From: Candidatus Mediterraneibacter guildfordensis
Lineage (GTDB): Bacteria; Bacillota; Clostridia; Lachnospirales; Lachnospiraceae
DNA length: 59,576 bases
Assembly (NCBI GenBank): GCA_019112735.1
Contig: DXIS01000016.1
Span: 1-59,576 of the forward strand
Direction of reading: 5' to 3'
The notes beneath the pieces are model-generated. The model searched no databases. It worked only from the letters and a program-made list of their open reading frames with translations, and had not been told where the DNA came from. The number at the start of each line of letters is the position of its first letter. The stretch's first letter is position 1. This document shows positions 27,633 through 36,625 of this stretch, one piece after another. Both the position numbers and the translations under genes were made by a program.

Positions 27633-28106
27633 ATGCTTGTAAAGATCTATACAGACGGCGCGGCCAGAGGCAATCCGGACGGACCCGGCGGCTACGGCAG
27701 CGTCCTTGAATATGTGGATACGAAGGGGGAACTCCATGTAAAGGAGATCTCCCGGGGGTATGTGCGGACAACCAACAACCGGATGGAGCTGATGGCGGTC
27801 ATCGCCGGGCTGGAGGCGCTGAACCGACCGTGCGAAGTGGAAGTGTATTCAGACTCCCAGTATGTGGTGAATGCTTTCAACCAGCACTGGGTGGACGGCT
27901 GGATCAAAAAGGGCTGGAAGCGCGGGAAGAATGAGCCGGTCAAAAATGTGGATCTCTGGAAACGGCTTCTGGAGGCAAAAGAAAAACACAGCGTGACATT
28001 CCACTGGGTAAAAGGCCATGACGGCCATCCGCAGAATGAACGCTGTGATGAGCTTGCCACGTCCGCGGCGGACGGTGACGATCTTATCGTTGACGAGGGC
28101 GTGTGA
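27633..28106 (+). CDS. rnhA: Ribonuclease HI
   Basis: The 157-residue protein has the RNase H fold and catalytic residues: D7 in [17 protein letters not shown], the glutamate of [16 protein letters not shown], the aspartate of YSDSQYV and the C-terminal [14 protein letters not shown]. It degrades the RNA strand of RNA-DNA hybrids. It starts 3 nt after the amidohydrolase stop. The promoter of RNase P RNA begins inside its last codons. Confidence 0.95.
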   Translation: MLVKIYTDGAARGNPDGPGGYGSVLEYVDTKGELHVKEISRGYVRTTNNRMELMAVIAGLEALNRPCEVEVYSDSQYVVNAFNQHWVDGWIKKGWKRGKNEPVKNVDLWKRLLEAKEKHSVTFHWVKGHDGHPQNERCDELATSAADGDDLIVDEGV

Positions 28107-28118
28107 CAATAGTATAAT
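28090..28118 (+). promoter_or_regulatory. Promoter of RNase P RNA
   Basis: TTGACG (28090-28095), 17 nt, TATAAT (28113-28118). The -35 lies within the rnhA coding sequence; transcription would start about 7 nt after the -10, right at the P1 helix. Confidence 0.85.
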
Positions 28119-28125
28119 CATAAAA

Positions 28126-28478
28126 TGTGTCAAGTAGGACAGACAATCGCGGCTGCAGGCGCCGAAAGGCCGCAGACGAGGAAAGTCCGGGCTTCACAGG
28201 GCAGGATGCCGGATAACGTCCGGTGGAGGCGACTCCAAGGCCAGTGCAACAGAAATAAACCGCCGGGAATTTCCCGGTAAGGGTGGAAAGGCAGTGTAAG
28301 AGACTACCGCCCCGACGGTAACGGCGGGGGCACATGTAAACCCCATCCGAAGCAAGACCGGATAGAAACAATGTGGCGGCCCGTCACGTTTCAGGTAGGT
28401 CGCTTGAGCACAGCGGCGACGCTGTGCCTGGATAGATGATTGTCCACGACATAACCCGGCTTATCGTCCTGCTTGGCA
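28126..28478 (+). ncRNA. rnpB: RNase P RNA (class A)
   Basis: The RNA shows the conserved cores of bacterial RNase P: GAGGAAAGTCCGGGCT (CR-I) near 28180, the AAGGCCAGTGCAACAGAAA region, AGAGACTACCGCCCC and AAACCCCATCCGAAGCAAG, and the 3' ATAACCCGGCTTATCG strand. The ends pair over 13 bp (28128-28140 with 28466-28478, two or so as G-U) to form P1. TTTTT follows immediately, so P1 also acts as the terminator hairpin. It is the catalytic subunit for tRNA 5' maturation; rnpA is not in this window. Confidence 0.97.
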
Positions 28479-28481
28479 TTT

Positions 28482-30422
28482 TTATTCAGCCAGCATTTCC
28501 CATAATTCATAAAGCTCAGCCAGCTTTTCTTCGTTTTCCGCATGCTCTGATGCAAGCTCCTGACATCTGACAGAATTGGAATAGACTTCCTCAAGCGTCA
28601 TCTCATGGTCGATCTGTGCATTGCGTTCTTCCAGACGGCTGATCTCTTCTTCCGTCTTTTTCAGTTCGTTTTTTCTTTTGCGTTCCCGTGCCTGCTGTTC
28701 TTTCTGTTCCTGCCAGCTTAATCTGGAACCCGGGTCTTTTGCGCCGGTATCAGAGGCAGCGGGTGAGGAAGAAGCCGCAGCACCGGCAGCCGGACCGGAC
28801 GCACAGGCCCGGGTGAGTTCTTCTTTTTTCTCCAGATAGTAGTCGTAATTCCCGATATAATTTACAAAGGTCCGGTTGACCAGCTCCAGGATCCGGGATG
28901 CGGTGCTGTTGATAAAATACCGGTCGTGGGATACGTAGAGCAGGGTGCCGCTGTAGTTGTTGAGCGCTTCTTCAAGGATCTCTTTAGAGGCAATGTCCAG
29001 ATGGTTCGTGGGCTCGTCGAGGATCAGGAAGTTGGCCTCGGAGAGCATCAGCTTCGCAAGAGAAACCCGGCCTTTCTCGCCGCCGCTTAAAGAGCGGATC
29101 TCCTGAAATACCTCGTCTCCGGTGAACTGGAATGCAGCGAGCGTGTTGCGGATCTGCGTATTGTTCAGGGACGGATAGGCGTCGGATATTTCATCAAAAA
29201 TGGTTTTATCGTCGTGGAGCACGTGGTGTTCCTGGTCATAGTAGCCGATCTTTACTTTGGCGCCGAGCGTAAAGGTGCCGCTGTCGGCCGGCACGACCTG
29301 GTTCAGTATTTTCAACAGGGTCGTTTTCCCGGTGCCGTTGTCGCCGATGATGGCCACATGCTCGCCCCGTCTGATCTCAAAACTGACATCCGTGAACAGA
29401 GGCTGGCCGTCAAACTGTTTCGATAAATGTTCTACGGTGAGAACGTCATTTCCGCTGACGCAGGAAGGCTCCAGGCTGAAATGCATTTCCGGCGCTGCAT
29501 CGGCCGGCTTTTCAACGGGGGTGATCTTCTCCAGCATCTTCTCCCGGCTTTCCGCACGGCGGATGGATTTTTCCCGGTTGAAGGATCTCAGCTTTTCTAT
29601 GACAGCCTGCTGATGGCGGATCTCCCGCTGCTGGTTGAAGTATTCTTTCAGGCGGGCGTCGCGGAGCTGCTGCTTCTTTTCGGAATAGGCTTTGTAATCG
29701 CCGGAGTACATGCGGATCTCCCCGTTTTCAATTTCCACCACCTTTGTCACCACACGGTTCAGAAAATACCGGTCATGGGACACGATAAAAACAGCGCCCG
29801 GATAGTTGATCAGATAGGTCTCCAGCCAGGCGATGGAATTCAGGTCCAGATGGTTCGTGGGCTCATCAAGGAGCAGGATGTCCGGGGTGGTGAGGAGCAG
29901 TCGTCCGAGGGCCACCCGCGTTTTCTGTCCGCCGGATAATGTGTCGGTCTTTTTGGAGAAATCTTCTTCCGAAAAGCCCAGTCCTTTCAGTACGCCGACG
30001 ATCTCGCTTTCACAGGCGTAGCCGTTCCGGGCATCGAATTCGGACTGAAGGCGGTTGTAGGTCTCGAGCCGTTCTTCCAGCTCCCGGCCGGTGAGGGATT
30101 TCAGTTCCAGTTCGATTGCCCGGATCCGGCGCTCCATCTCAAAGATATCCTCCCGCGCGCTCTTAAGTTCCTCGTAGATCGTGCCGCCGGGGAGCAGGTC
30201 CTGATGCTGGGCCAGATATCCCAGTGTTTTCCCCCTGGCAAGGGTGATGTCGCCGCCGTCGGGCAGCTCCTCGCCGATGATCATTTTCAGGATGGTGGAC
30301 TTGCCGGCGCCGTTGACGCCGACAAGGGCGGCTTTTTCCCGTTCTTCTATATGAAAAGATCCCTGACGGACGATTACGTGATCGCCGAAGGATTTGTTGA
30401 TATTATGGCATGCAAGTATCAT
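28482..30422 (-). CDS. ABC-F family ATP-binding protein
   Basis: This 646-residue soluble protein has two ABC domains: Walker A GVNGAGKST (about 35-43) and GDNGTGKTT, signatures LSGGQKTRVALGRLLL and LSGGEKGRVSLAKLML, and DEPTNHLD twice. It has no membrane segment. The inter-domain linker is helical and positively charged, and the C-terminus (about 560-646) is coiled coil. ABC-F proteins act on the ribosome, some giving antibiotic resistance and others (Uup, YfmR and YdiF types) general translation roles; this architecture fits the latter better. Its stop lies inside the T-run of the rnpB terminator. Confidence 0.9.
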   Translation of the reverse strand: MILACHNINKSFGDHVIVRQGSFHIEEREKAALVGVNGAGKSTILKMIIGEELPDGGDITLARGKTLGYLAQHQDLLPGGTIYEELKSAREDIFEMERRIRAIELELKSLTGRELEERLETYNRLQSEFDARNGYACESEIVGVLKGLGFSEEDFSKKTDTLSGGQKTRVALGRLLLTTPDILLLDEPTNHLDLNSIAWLETYLINYPGAVFIVSHDRYFLNRVVTKVVEIENGEIRMYSGDYKAYSEKKQQLRDARLKEYFNQQREIRHQQAVIEKLRSFNREKSIRRAESREKMLEKITPVEKPADAAPEMHFSLEPSCVSGNDVLTVEHLSKQFDGQPLFTDVSFEIRRGEHVAIIGDNGTGKTTLLKILNQVVPADSGTFTLGAKVKIGYYDQEHHVLHDDKTIFDEISDAYPSLNNTQIRNTLAAFQFTGDEVFQEIRSLSGGEKGRVSLAKLMLSEANFLILDEPTNHLDIASKEILEEALNNYSGTLLYVSHDRYFINSTASRILELVNRTFVNYIGNYDYYLEKKEELTRACASGPAAGAAASSSPAASDTGAKDPGSRLSWQEQKEQQARERKRKNELKKTEEEISRLEERNAQIDHEMTLEEVYSNSVRCQELASEHAENEEKLAELYELWEMLAE

Positions 30423-30445
30423 AGTCGTTCTCCTCTCAGCTATCC

Positions 30446-30473
30446 ATTATATCGGAAATGCCGGAAAATACAA
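30446..30473 (-). promoter_or_regulatory. Promoter of the ABC-F gene
   Basis: On the minus strand: TTGTAT (30473-30468), 16 nt, TATAAT (30451-30446). It gives a leader of about 20 nt with GAGAGGAG before the ATG. Confidence 0.68.
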
Positions 30474-30516
30474 GAAAAACCGAACGGTTAAAATGCGGTT
30501 TCGGACAAAGTCGAAA

Positions 30517-30545
30517 TTGACATAATATTAACTATTTAATATAAT
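30517..30545 (+). promoter_or_regulatory. Sigma-A promoter of rex
   Basis: TTGACA (30517-30522), 17-nt spacer, TATAAT (30540-30545): exact consensus hexamers and spacing. The spacer and -10 are covered by an inverted repeat that resembles a Rex operator. Confidence 0.88.
30525..30542. promoter_or_regulatory. Probable Rex operator (autoregulation)
   Basis: ATATTAA (30525-30531) and TTAATAT (30536-30542) form a perfect inverted repeat with a 4-nt centre. This is the same arm length and spacing as the Rex consensus TTGTTAAnnnnTTAACAA, with the G/C positions replaced by A/T. It lies between the -35 and -10 of the rex promoter, where binding would block RNA polymerase. Binding is inferred. Confidence 0.6.
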
Positions 30546-30564
30546 AAAACGGAGTATTAAATGG

Positions 30565-31221
30565 ATGGTGGTAAACTTGGAGCACAGAAAAATATCCCGG
30601 GCAGTAATATCAAGACTGCCGAGGTATTACCGGTTTTTGGGGGAACTGCTCGATGCAGGCGTAGAGCGTATTTCGTCCAATGACCTCAGCAAGAAGATGC
30701 ATGTGACCGCATCGCAGATCCGTCAGGATCTGAACAATTTCGGGGGATTCGGCCAGCAGGGATACGGATATAATGTAAAATATCTGCATTCCGAGATCGG
30801 AAAGATCCTCGGACTTGATAAAACCCACAACTTTATCATAATCGGGGCCGGCAACCTGGGACAGGCGCTTGCGAATTATGCATCTTTTGAGAAGAGCGGA
30901 TTTGTCCTGAAGAGCCTTTTTGATGTCAATCCCCGGTTGGACGGGATATCGATCAGGGGGATCCGGGTAAGGATGATGGATGAACTGATCGGCTTCCTTA
31001 AGGAGAACGACATTGAGATCGCCGCTCTTACCATACCGAAGTCAAAGGCGGTGGAAGTGGCGGATATCCTGGTAAAGAACGGGATCAAAGCAATCTGGAA
31101 TTTCGCACATACAGATCTCACGCTTCCAAAAGATGTGATCGTGGAGAATGTACATCTGTCCGACAGCCTGATGCAGCTGTCGTATAATATCAGCCAGAAA
31201 GAAAATGTGCGGAAGAAATAA
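30565..31221 (+). CDS. rex: Redox-sensing transcriptional repressor Rex
   Basis: The 218-residue protein has an N-terminal winged helix (about 1-85, with SRLPRYYRFL and VTASQIRQDLNNFGGFGQQGYGYNV) and a Rossmann domain with GAGNLGQALANY near residue 94. It represses fermentation and respiration genes until NADH rises. RBS GGAG (30551-30554) is 10 nt before the ATG; an out-of-frame ATG at 30561 is not used. nnr lies downstream, linking NADH sensing with repair of damaged NAD(P)H. Confidence 0.96.
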   Translation: MVVNLEHRKISRAVISRLPRYYRFLGELLDAGVERISSNDLSKKMHVTASQIRQDLNNFGGFGQQGYGYNVKYLHSEIGKILGLDKTHNFIIIGAGNLGQALANYASFEKSGFVLKSLFDVNPRLDGISIRGIRVRMMDELIGFLKENDIEIAALTIPKSKAVEVADILVKNGIKAIWNFAHTDLTLPKDVIVENVHLSDSLMQLSYNISQKENVRKK

Positions 31222-31234
31222 TGTCCGATCACAG

Positions 31235-31254
31235 CCCCGCAGCCTGCTGCGGGG
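31235..31254 (+). terminator. GC-rich hairpin after rex
   Basis: CCCCGCAGC (31235-31243) pairs with GCTGCGGGG (31246-31254). There is no good T-run, so it may only attenuate transcription between rex and nnr. Confidence 0.35.
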
Positions 31255-31295
31255 TGTATTATGAGTAAAAACGGGCGGAAAGAAGGAAACAGCGT

Positions 31296-32807
31296 ATGAG
31301 ATATCTCCCTGACGGAATTCAGATGAAACGGGCGGATGAATATACGATCCGCAATATCGGCATTCCCTCGGTTGTCCTGATGGAGCGTGCGGCCTTTCAG
31401 ACGGTTGCAGTGATGCGGAGCAGGAAAGTGGATGTTTCCCGCGCCCTTGTCGTGTGCGGGAGCGGCAACAACGGCGGGGACGGGTTCGCTGTGGCAAGGC
31501 TCCTTGCTGAAGCGGGGGAAGAGCCCGAGATCCTGTTTGCCGGCCGTGAGGGATCCCTGAGCGAAGAGTGCAGGCTGCAGAAAGAGGTCGCGCAGAAGAT
31601 GGGGATCAGAATATACACAGAACAGCCGGAAAAAGAATATACTGTTATCATAGACGCCGTATTCGGCGTCGGATTAAGCCGTGAGATCACGGGAAGATAT
31701 CTGGAAGTGATCGAATGGATGAACAGCCGGAGATGCAGCAAGGTGGCCATCGACATTCCGTCGGGCGTGTGCGCCCGCACAGGGAAGATCCTTGGCACGG
31801 CATTCCGTGCGGAGCTGACGGTTGCCATGGCCTGTGTGAAGGCCGGCTGTGAATGGTTCCCGGGGAAGGAGTATGCGGGCAGGACGGTTCCGGTCCCGAT
31901 CGGGATCGACACCGCACGGTTCGGGACAGACCCGGATGTGTGCGTGACCTTTGACCGGGCGGACATTTCCCGGATGCTTCCGCCAAGGAGGCCGGATTCA
32001 CATAAGGGCACGTACGGGAAAGTGCTGATGATCACGGGAAGCAGCGGCATGGCCGGCGCAGCTTATCTCTCGGCAAAGGCGGCCTACAGTGTGGGCGCCG
32101 GACTTGTACAGATCTATACGCATGAAGATAACCGCGCAGTGCTGCAGCAGCTTCTGCCGGAGGCGATCATTTCCTGTTACAGAGATTATAATGAAGAACA
32201 GCTTAATAAGCTTACCGGATGGGCGGACGTGGTCTGCATCGGCTGCGGGCTGGGCAGATCTGAGACTGCAGCGCGCATGCTCGGATACATTATGGAATGT
32301 ACGGATAAACCATGCGTCGTTGATGCGGACGGCCTGAACCTGCTGAGTGAAAATATGGAACTTCTGGAGCGTGCGAAAGCGCCGCTGATCCTGACCCCTC
32401 ACATGAAGGAAATGTCGAGGCTTGCAGGGTGTGATGTCCGTACGCTGAAAGACCGGCGGATGGATATCCTGAAAGCTTTCGGCGATCGATATCCGGCGGT
32501 GTGCGTGCTGAAGGACAGTCGGACCGCAGTGTATGAAACGGGCAGGCATCCCTTTGTGAACCTGGCCGGAAACAGCGCCATGGCAAAAGGCGGGGCAGGC
32601 GATGTGCTGGCCGGTGTGATCACCGGGCTTCTCGCCCAGGGCATGGGCTGTTATGAGAGCGCGTCTCTCGGAGTTTATCTCCATGCCTGCGGCGGGGATG
32701 AAGCCAGAAGAAGAAAAGGAAGCTACAGTGTCCTTGCGGGGGATCTGATCGCAGGGATCGAAACGGTAACAGCAAATGAAGAGGAGAAGAAAGATGACAG
32801 AGCATAA
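31296..32807 (+). CDS. nnr: Bifunctional NAD(P)H-hydrate epimerase / ADP-dependent dehydratase
   Basis: This 503-residue fusion has the YjeF_N epimerase domain (about 1-215; VVCGSGNNGGDGFAVARLL) and the C-terminal ribokinase-like dehydratase (about 220-500; KGTYGKVLMITGSSGMAGAAY and GNSAMAKGGAGDVLAGVI). It repairs hydrated NADH and NADPH, using ADP in the dehydratase step. RBS is GGCGGAAAGAAGGAAAC. The alr start lies within its last codons, so the two are translationally linked. Confidence 0.95.
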   Translation: MRYLPDGIQMKRADEYTIRNIGIPSVVLMERAAFQTVAVMRSRKVDVSRALVVCGSGNNGGDGFAVARLLAEAGEEPEILFAGREGSLSEECRLQKEVAQKMGIRIYTEQPEKEYTVIIDAVFGVGLSREITGRYLEVIEWMNSRRCSKVAIDIPSGVCARTGKILGTAFRAELTVAMACVKAGCEWFPGKEYAGRTVPVPIGIDTARFGTDPDVCVTFDRADISRMLPPRRPDSHKGTYGKVLMITGSSGMAGAAYLSAKAAYSVGAGLVQIYTHEDNRAVLQQLLPEAIISCYRDYNEEQLNKLTGWADVVCIGCGLGRSETAARMLGYIMECTDKPCVVDADGLNLLSENMELLERAKAPLILTPHMKEMSRLAGCDVRTLKDRRMDILKAFGDRYPAVCVLKDSRTAVYETGRHPFVNLAGNSAMAKGGAGDVLAGVITGLLAQGMGCYESASLGVYLHACGGDEARRRKGSYSVLAGDLIAGIETVTANEEEKKDDRA

Positions 32808-33933
32808 CCGGGTGTGCGCCGAGATCGACCTCGACGCGATCGCTTATAATATGGAACAGATGAAGAAACGGATCGGGGACCATGCCCGCCTGATCGCGGT
32901 CGTCAAGGCGGACGGCTACGGACACGGCGCGGTGCCGGTCGCAAAGATGTTTGAAGCGTGTTCCTATGTGTGGGGCTATGCGGTGGCCTGTCTGGAAGAA
33001 GCGATGGAACTCCGGGAACAGGGGATCCGCAAACCGATCCTGGTCCTGGGGTGCGTATTCCCGGATCAGTTTGAGAAAATGATCCGTTATGATGTGCGCC
33101 CTGCGGTCTATATGGAATCCATGGCGGAACGGATCTCGCAGGAAGCAGTGCGCCAGGGGAAAGACGCCTTTATCCATATTAAGATCGATACAGGGATGGG
33201 GCGGATCGGGTTCCCGGTGACAGAAGAGAGTGCGGATGCGGTCGAACGGATCAGCAGGCTTCCTGGGATCCGGATCGAAGGAATGTTCACGCACTTTGCC
33301 AAAGCGGATGAACGGGACAAAACATATACATTTCTGCAGCATGACCGGTTTATGCGGATGAAGGAACTGGTCGAAAAGAGACAGGTCCCGGTCCGGTATT
33401 TTGACTGTGACAACAGTGCGGGGATCATTGATTTCCCGGACATGAAACATGATCTGGCCAGAGCCGGGATCGCCATGTACGGGATGTATCCGTCGGATGA
33501 GGTGGATCAGAAGGCGGTGGATCTCAGGCCGGCCCTGTCGCTTGTCAGCCATGTGAGCTTCGTGAAAGAAGTGGAGGCGGGCACGCCGATCAGTTACGGC
33601 GGCACCTTTGTTTCCGACCGGCCGATGCGCGTGGCCACGATCCCGGTGGGATACGGCGACGGGTATCCCAGGTCCCTCTCTAATAAGGGATATGTGCTCA
33701 TCCACGGGAAACGTGCAAGGATCCTGGGAAGGGTCTGCATGGATCAGTTCATGGCTGACGTGACGGACATACCGGAGACCGCTTTTATGGACCGGGTCGT
33801 GCTCGTGGGCCGGGACGGGGATGAGGAGATCACAGTGGATGAACTGGCGGACTTAAGCGGCCGGTTTAATTATGAGTTTGTCTGCTGTCTCGGGAAACGG
33901 ATCCCGAGAATCTATAAGAAATCAGAAGAATAA
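32794..33933 (+). CDS. alr: Alanine racemase
   Basis: Started at 32794 the protein has 379 residues, matching the family; GAAGAGGAGAAGA is just upstream, and the in-frame ATG at 32776 lacks a comparable site. The PLP lysine is K38 in VVKADGYGHGA, and SYGGTFVSDRPMRVATIPVGYGDGYPR and ILGRVCMDQFM are further family motifs. It supplies D-alanine for peptidoglycan. It overlaps nnr by 14 nt and precedes mazF, an order related to Bacillus alr-ndoAI-ndoA. Confidence 0.96.
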   Translation: MTEHNRVCAEIDLDAIAYNMEQMKKRIGDHARLIAVVKADGYGHGAVPVAKMFEACSYVWGYAVACLEEAMELREQGIRKPILVLGCVFPDQFEKMIRYDVRPAVYMESMAERISQEAVRQGKDAFIHIKIDTGMGRIGFPVTEESADAVERISRLPGIRIEGMFTHFAKADERDKTYTFLQHDRFMRMKELVEKRQVPVRYFDCDNSAGIIDFPDMKHDLARAGIAMYGMYPSDEVDQKAVDLRPALSLVSHVSFVKEVEAGTPISYGGTFVSDRPMRVATIPVGYGDGYPRSLSNKGYVLIHGKRARILGRVCMDQFMADVTDIPETAFMDRVVLVGRDGDEEITVDELADLSGRFNYEFVCCLGKRIPRIYKKSEE

Positions 33934-34017
33934 CCTGAATACGCCCGATGAACATGGGAATACTGAAGTATGCAGGAACTGCATCAAGTAAGTAAATCGG
34001 AGAGTGAAAAAGAAACC

Positions 34018-34365
34018 ATGATCAGACGGGGAGATATTTATTATGCTGATCTGAGCCCGGTGGTGGGCTCTGAACAGGGCGGGATAAGGCCGGTGCTCGT
34101 GATACAGAATAATGTGGGGAACAGGCACAGTCCGACCATTATCTGCGCGGCGATCACATCGAAGATGAATAAGGCGAAGCTGCCTACCCATATAGAGATC
34201 AGCACAAAAGATTATAAGATCGTCAGGAATTCCGTGATCCTGCTGGAACAGATCCGCACGATAGACAAACAGCGCCTGAAGGAGTATGTCTGCCATATCG
34301 ACGGGACGACGATGCAGAAGGTTGACCGGGCGATCAGAGTCAGTCTGGAACTTGCTACATACTGA
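34018..34365 (+). CDS. mazF: MazF/EndoA-type mRNA interferase (type II toxin)
   Basis: From 34018 the product is 115 residues beginning [27 protein letters not shown] after the initiator, the classical PemK/MazF opening and length (B. subtilis EndoA is 116). The later block [15 protein letters not shown] carries the conserved Thr/Arg surface. It cuts single-stranded mRNA at short motifs. An in-frame ATG at 33970 would add 16 residues but has no better ribosome binding site. No MazE/EndoAI antitoxin gene is visible between alr and this gene, where Bacillus has one. Confidence 0.92.
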   Translation: MIRRGDIYYADLSPVVGSEQGGIRPVLVIQNNVGNRHSPTIICAAITSKMNKAKLPTHIEISTKDYKIVRNSVILLEQIRTIDKQRLKEYVCHIDGTTMQKVDRAIRVSLELATY

Positions 34366-34369
34366 CTTC

Positions 34370-34398
34370 TTTACAGAATCCCAAAAGAGTGTTAGAAT
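34370..34398 (+). promoter_or_regulatory. Promoter of the YebC gene
   Basis: TTTACA (34370-34375), 17 nt, TAGAAT (34393-34398), with TG at 34390-34391 (extended -10). The leader is about 45 nt. Confidence 0.68.
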
Positions 34399-34450
34399 TG
34401 AAAAGCACAGCGTGCATATGAAGAAATACGGAAAAGAGGAGAATTTATAA

Positions 34451-35182
34451 ATGTCAGGACATTCAAAGTTTGCCAATATCAAGCATAAAAAAGAAAAAAA
34501 CGATGCAGCAAAAGGCAAGATCTTTACAAAGATCGGCCGTGAGCTCGCCGTAGCCGTTAAGGAAGGCGGCGGAGCGGACCCGGCGAACAACAGCCGTCTC
34601 CGCGATGTGATCGCCAAGGCAAAAGCCAACAATATGCCCAATGACACGATCGAGAGAAATATTAAAAAAGCGGCCGGTGAAGGCGCGGCGGACAACTACG
34701 AGCATATTACATATGAAGGATACGGACCGGGCGGAACGGCGATCATTGTCAGAACACTGACGGACAATAAAAACCGGACGGCGTCCAACGTGCGCAATGC
34801 CTTTACAAAAGGAAGCGGAAACGTCGGGACACCGGGATGCGTTTCGTTCATGTTTGATGAAAAGGGACAGATCTTTGTGGCAAAAGAAGACTGCTCCATG
34901 GATGCGGATGAACTGATGATGCTGGCCCTTGATGCTGGCGCAGATGACTTTAATGAAGATGAGGAGAGTTATGAGATCCTCACCACACCCGAGGCGTTCA
35001 GCGACGTCCGTCTCCAGCTTGAGGAGGCGGGGATCGAGATGGCGCAGGCGGAAGTGACCATGATCCCGCAGACTTATGTGGAACTGACCAGCGAGGATGA
35101 CATTAAGAATATCCAGAAGACGCTGGATCTGCTGGATGAAGATGACGATGTCCAGGATGTATACCACAACTGGAACGAATAG
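34451..35182 (+). CDS. yebC: YebC/PmpR family protein
   Basis: The 243-residue acidic protein opens with the YebC signature [22 protein letters not shown] and has the three-domain layout of the family, with [13 protein letters not shown] near residue 90. Members bind DNA as regulators in some bacteria, and YebC-type factors have been tied to relief of ribosome stalling at proline runs. Which role holds here is unknown. RBS GAGGAG lies upstream. metY follows 41 nt downstream and may be co-transcribed. Confidence 0.92.
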   Translation: MSGHSKFANIKHKKEKNDAAKGKIFTKIGRELAVAVKEGGGADPANNSRLRDVIAKAKANNMPNDTIERNIKKAAGEGAADNYEHITYEGYGPGGTAIIVRTLTDNKNRTASNVRNAFTKGSGNVGTPGCVSFMFDEKGQIFVAKEDCSMDADELMMLALDAGADDFNEDEESYEILTTPEAFSDVRLQLEEAGIEMAQAEVTMIPQTYVELTSEDDIKNIQKTLDLLDEDDDVQDVYHNWNE

Positions 35183-35223
35183 AAAACAATCTGTACGGAT
35201 GACAGACAGGAGGAGATACACAG

Positions 35224-36498
35224 ATGAGCAATTACAGAATTGAGACAAAATGCATCCAGTCCGGGTATGAGCCGGGCAACGGCGAGCCGAGGGTGCTTCC
35301 GATCTATCAGAGCACCACATTCCGCTATACGAGCAGCGAACAGATGGGCAGACTCTTTGACCTTGAGGAGTCTGGCTATTTCTACACACGGCTCCAGAAC
35401 CCGACAAATGACGCAGTGGCAGCGAAGATCTGTGACCTGGAGGGCGGTTTTGCCGCAATGCTGACTTCCTCCGGCCAGGCGGCGAATTTCTATGCGATCA
35501 TGAATATCGCCCAGGCGGGGGACCATATTGTCTGCGCATCCGCACTGTACGGAGGTACATACAATCTCTATGCGCACACGATCCGCAAAATGGGGGTTGA
35601 AGCGACGTTCGTTGATCCGGAGTGTTCAGAAGAAGAACTGAATGCGGCGTTCCGTGACAATACGAAGGCCGTGTTCGGAGAGTCCATCGCGAACCCGGCG
35701 CTGGTCGTTCTTGATTTCGAGAAATTTGCGAAGGCGGCCCATGCGCACGGCGTTCCGTTCATCGTGGACAATACATTCGCCACGCCGATCAACTGCCGGC
35801 CTTTCGAGTGGGGTGCGGATATCGTGACCCATTCCACGACAAAGTATATGGACGGCCATGCAGCCTGTGTGGGCGGTGCGATCGTGGACAGTGGCAATTT
35901 TGACTGGGAGGCCCACGGGGGCAAATTCCCGGGGCTCACGACGCCGGATGAGACGTATCACGGCATCGTGTATACGAAGAAGTTCGGAAAAGGGGCATAT
36001 ATTACAAAGGCGACCGCCCAGCTGATGCGCGACCTGGGATCGATCCAGTCTCCGCAGAATGCGTTCCTTCTGAATATCGGTCTGGAGACGCTCCATCTGA
36101 GAGTGCCGAGACACTGTGAGAATGCGCTGAAAGCCGCGCAGTATCTGCAGAACCATGAGAAAGTGGCCTGGGTACGCTATCCGTCCCTTCCGGGAGACAG
36201 GTATTACGATCTTGCGCAGAAATATATGCCGAACGGAACATGCGGCGTCCTTACTTTCGGTCTGAAAGGCGGAAGAGAGGCGGCGGTTGAGATGATGGAT
36301 AAACTGAAGCTGGTTGCCATTGTCACCCATGTGGCGGATGCCAGAAGCTGCGTTCTCCATCCGGCGAGCCATACGCACCGCCAGATGAATGAGCAGGAAC
36401 TGATCGAGGCAGGCGTTCAGCCGGATCTGATCCGTTTCAGCGTTGGAATTGAAAATATAGAAGACATCATAGCCGATCTTGAGCAGGCGTTGAAGTAA
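35224..36498 (+). CDS. metY: O-acetylhomoserine sulfhydrylase / Cys-Met metabolism PLP enzyme
   Basis: This 424-residue enzyme belongs to the cystathionine gamma-synthase superfamily; the PLP lysine lies in HSTTKYMDGHAACVGG near residue 215 and LTSSGQAANFYA binds the cofactor phosphate. Length and sequence fit O-acetylhomoserine aminocarboxypropyltransferase, which makes homocysteine directly from sulfide. No SAM riboswitch or T-box fits in the 41-nt leader, so it depends on upstream transcription. RBS CAGGAGGAG is strong. A terminator follows. Confidence 0.9.
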   Translation: MSNYRIETKCIQSGYEPGNGEPRVLPIYQSTTFRYTSSEQMGRLFDLEESGYFYTRLQNPTNDAVAAKICDLEGGFAAMLTSSGQAANFYAIMNIAQAGDHIVCASALYGGTYNLYAHTIRKMGVEATFVDPECSEEELNAAFRDNTKAVFGESIANPALVVLDFEKFAKAAHAHGVPFIVDNTFATPINCRPFEWGADIVTHSTTKYMDGHAACVGGAIVDSGNFDWEAHGGKFPGLTTPDETYHGIVYTKKFGKGAYITKATAQLMRDLGSIQSPQNAFLLNIGLETLHLRVPRHCENALKAAQYLQNHEKVAWVRYPSLPGDRYYDLAQKYMPNGTCGVLTFGLKGGREAAVEMMDKLKLVAIVTHVADARSCVLHPASHTHRQMNEQELIEAGVQPDLIRFSVGIENIEDIIADLEQALK

Positions 36499-36502
36499 AA
36501 AC

Positions 36503-36543
36503 AATGGTATGGATGTATACAATCTGCATCCATACCATTTTTC
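36503..36543 (+). terminator. Rho-independent terminator after metY
   Basis: A 13-bp perfect stem (36503-36515 with 36527-36539) runs into a T-tract at 36538-36542, 5 nt after the metY stop. Confidence 0.88.
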
Positions 36544-36625
36544 TGTGTATAGAAACCGGATCCGTTTTTAATACTAGCATTATAAAGAACTGCGGGAAAT
36601 CCTGCGGATCGGGGAGGTATTAAAG

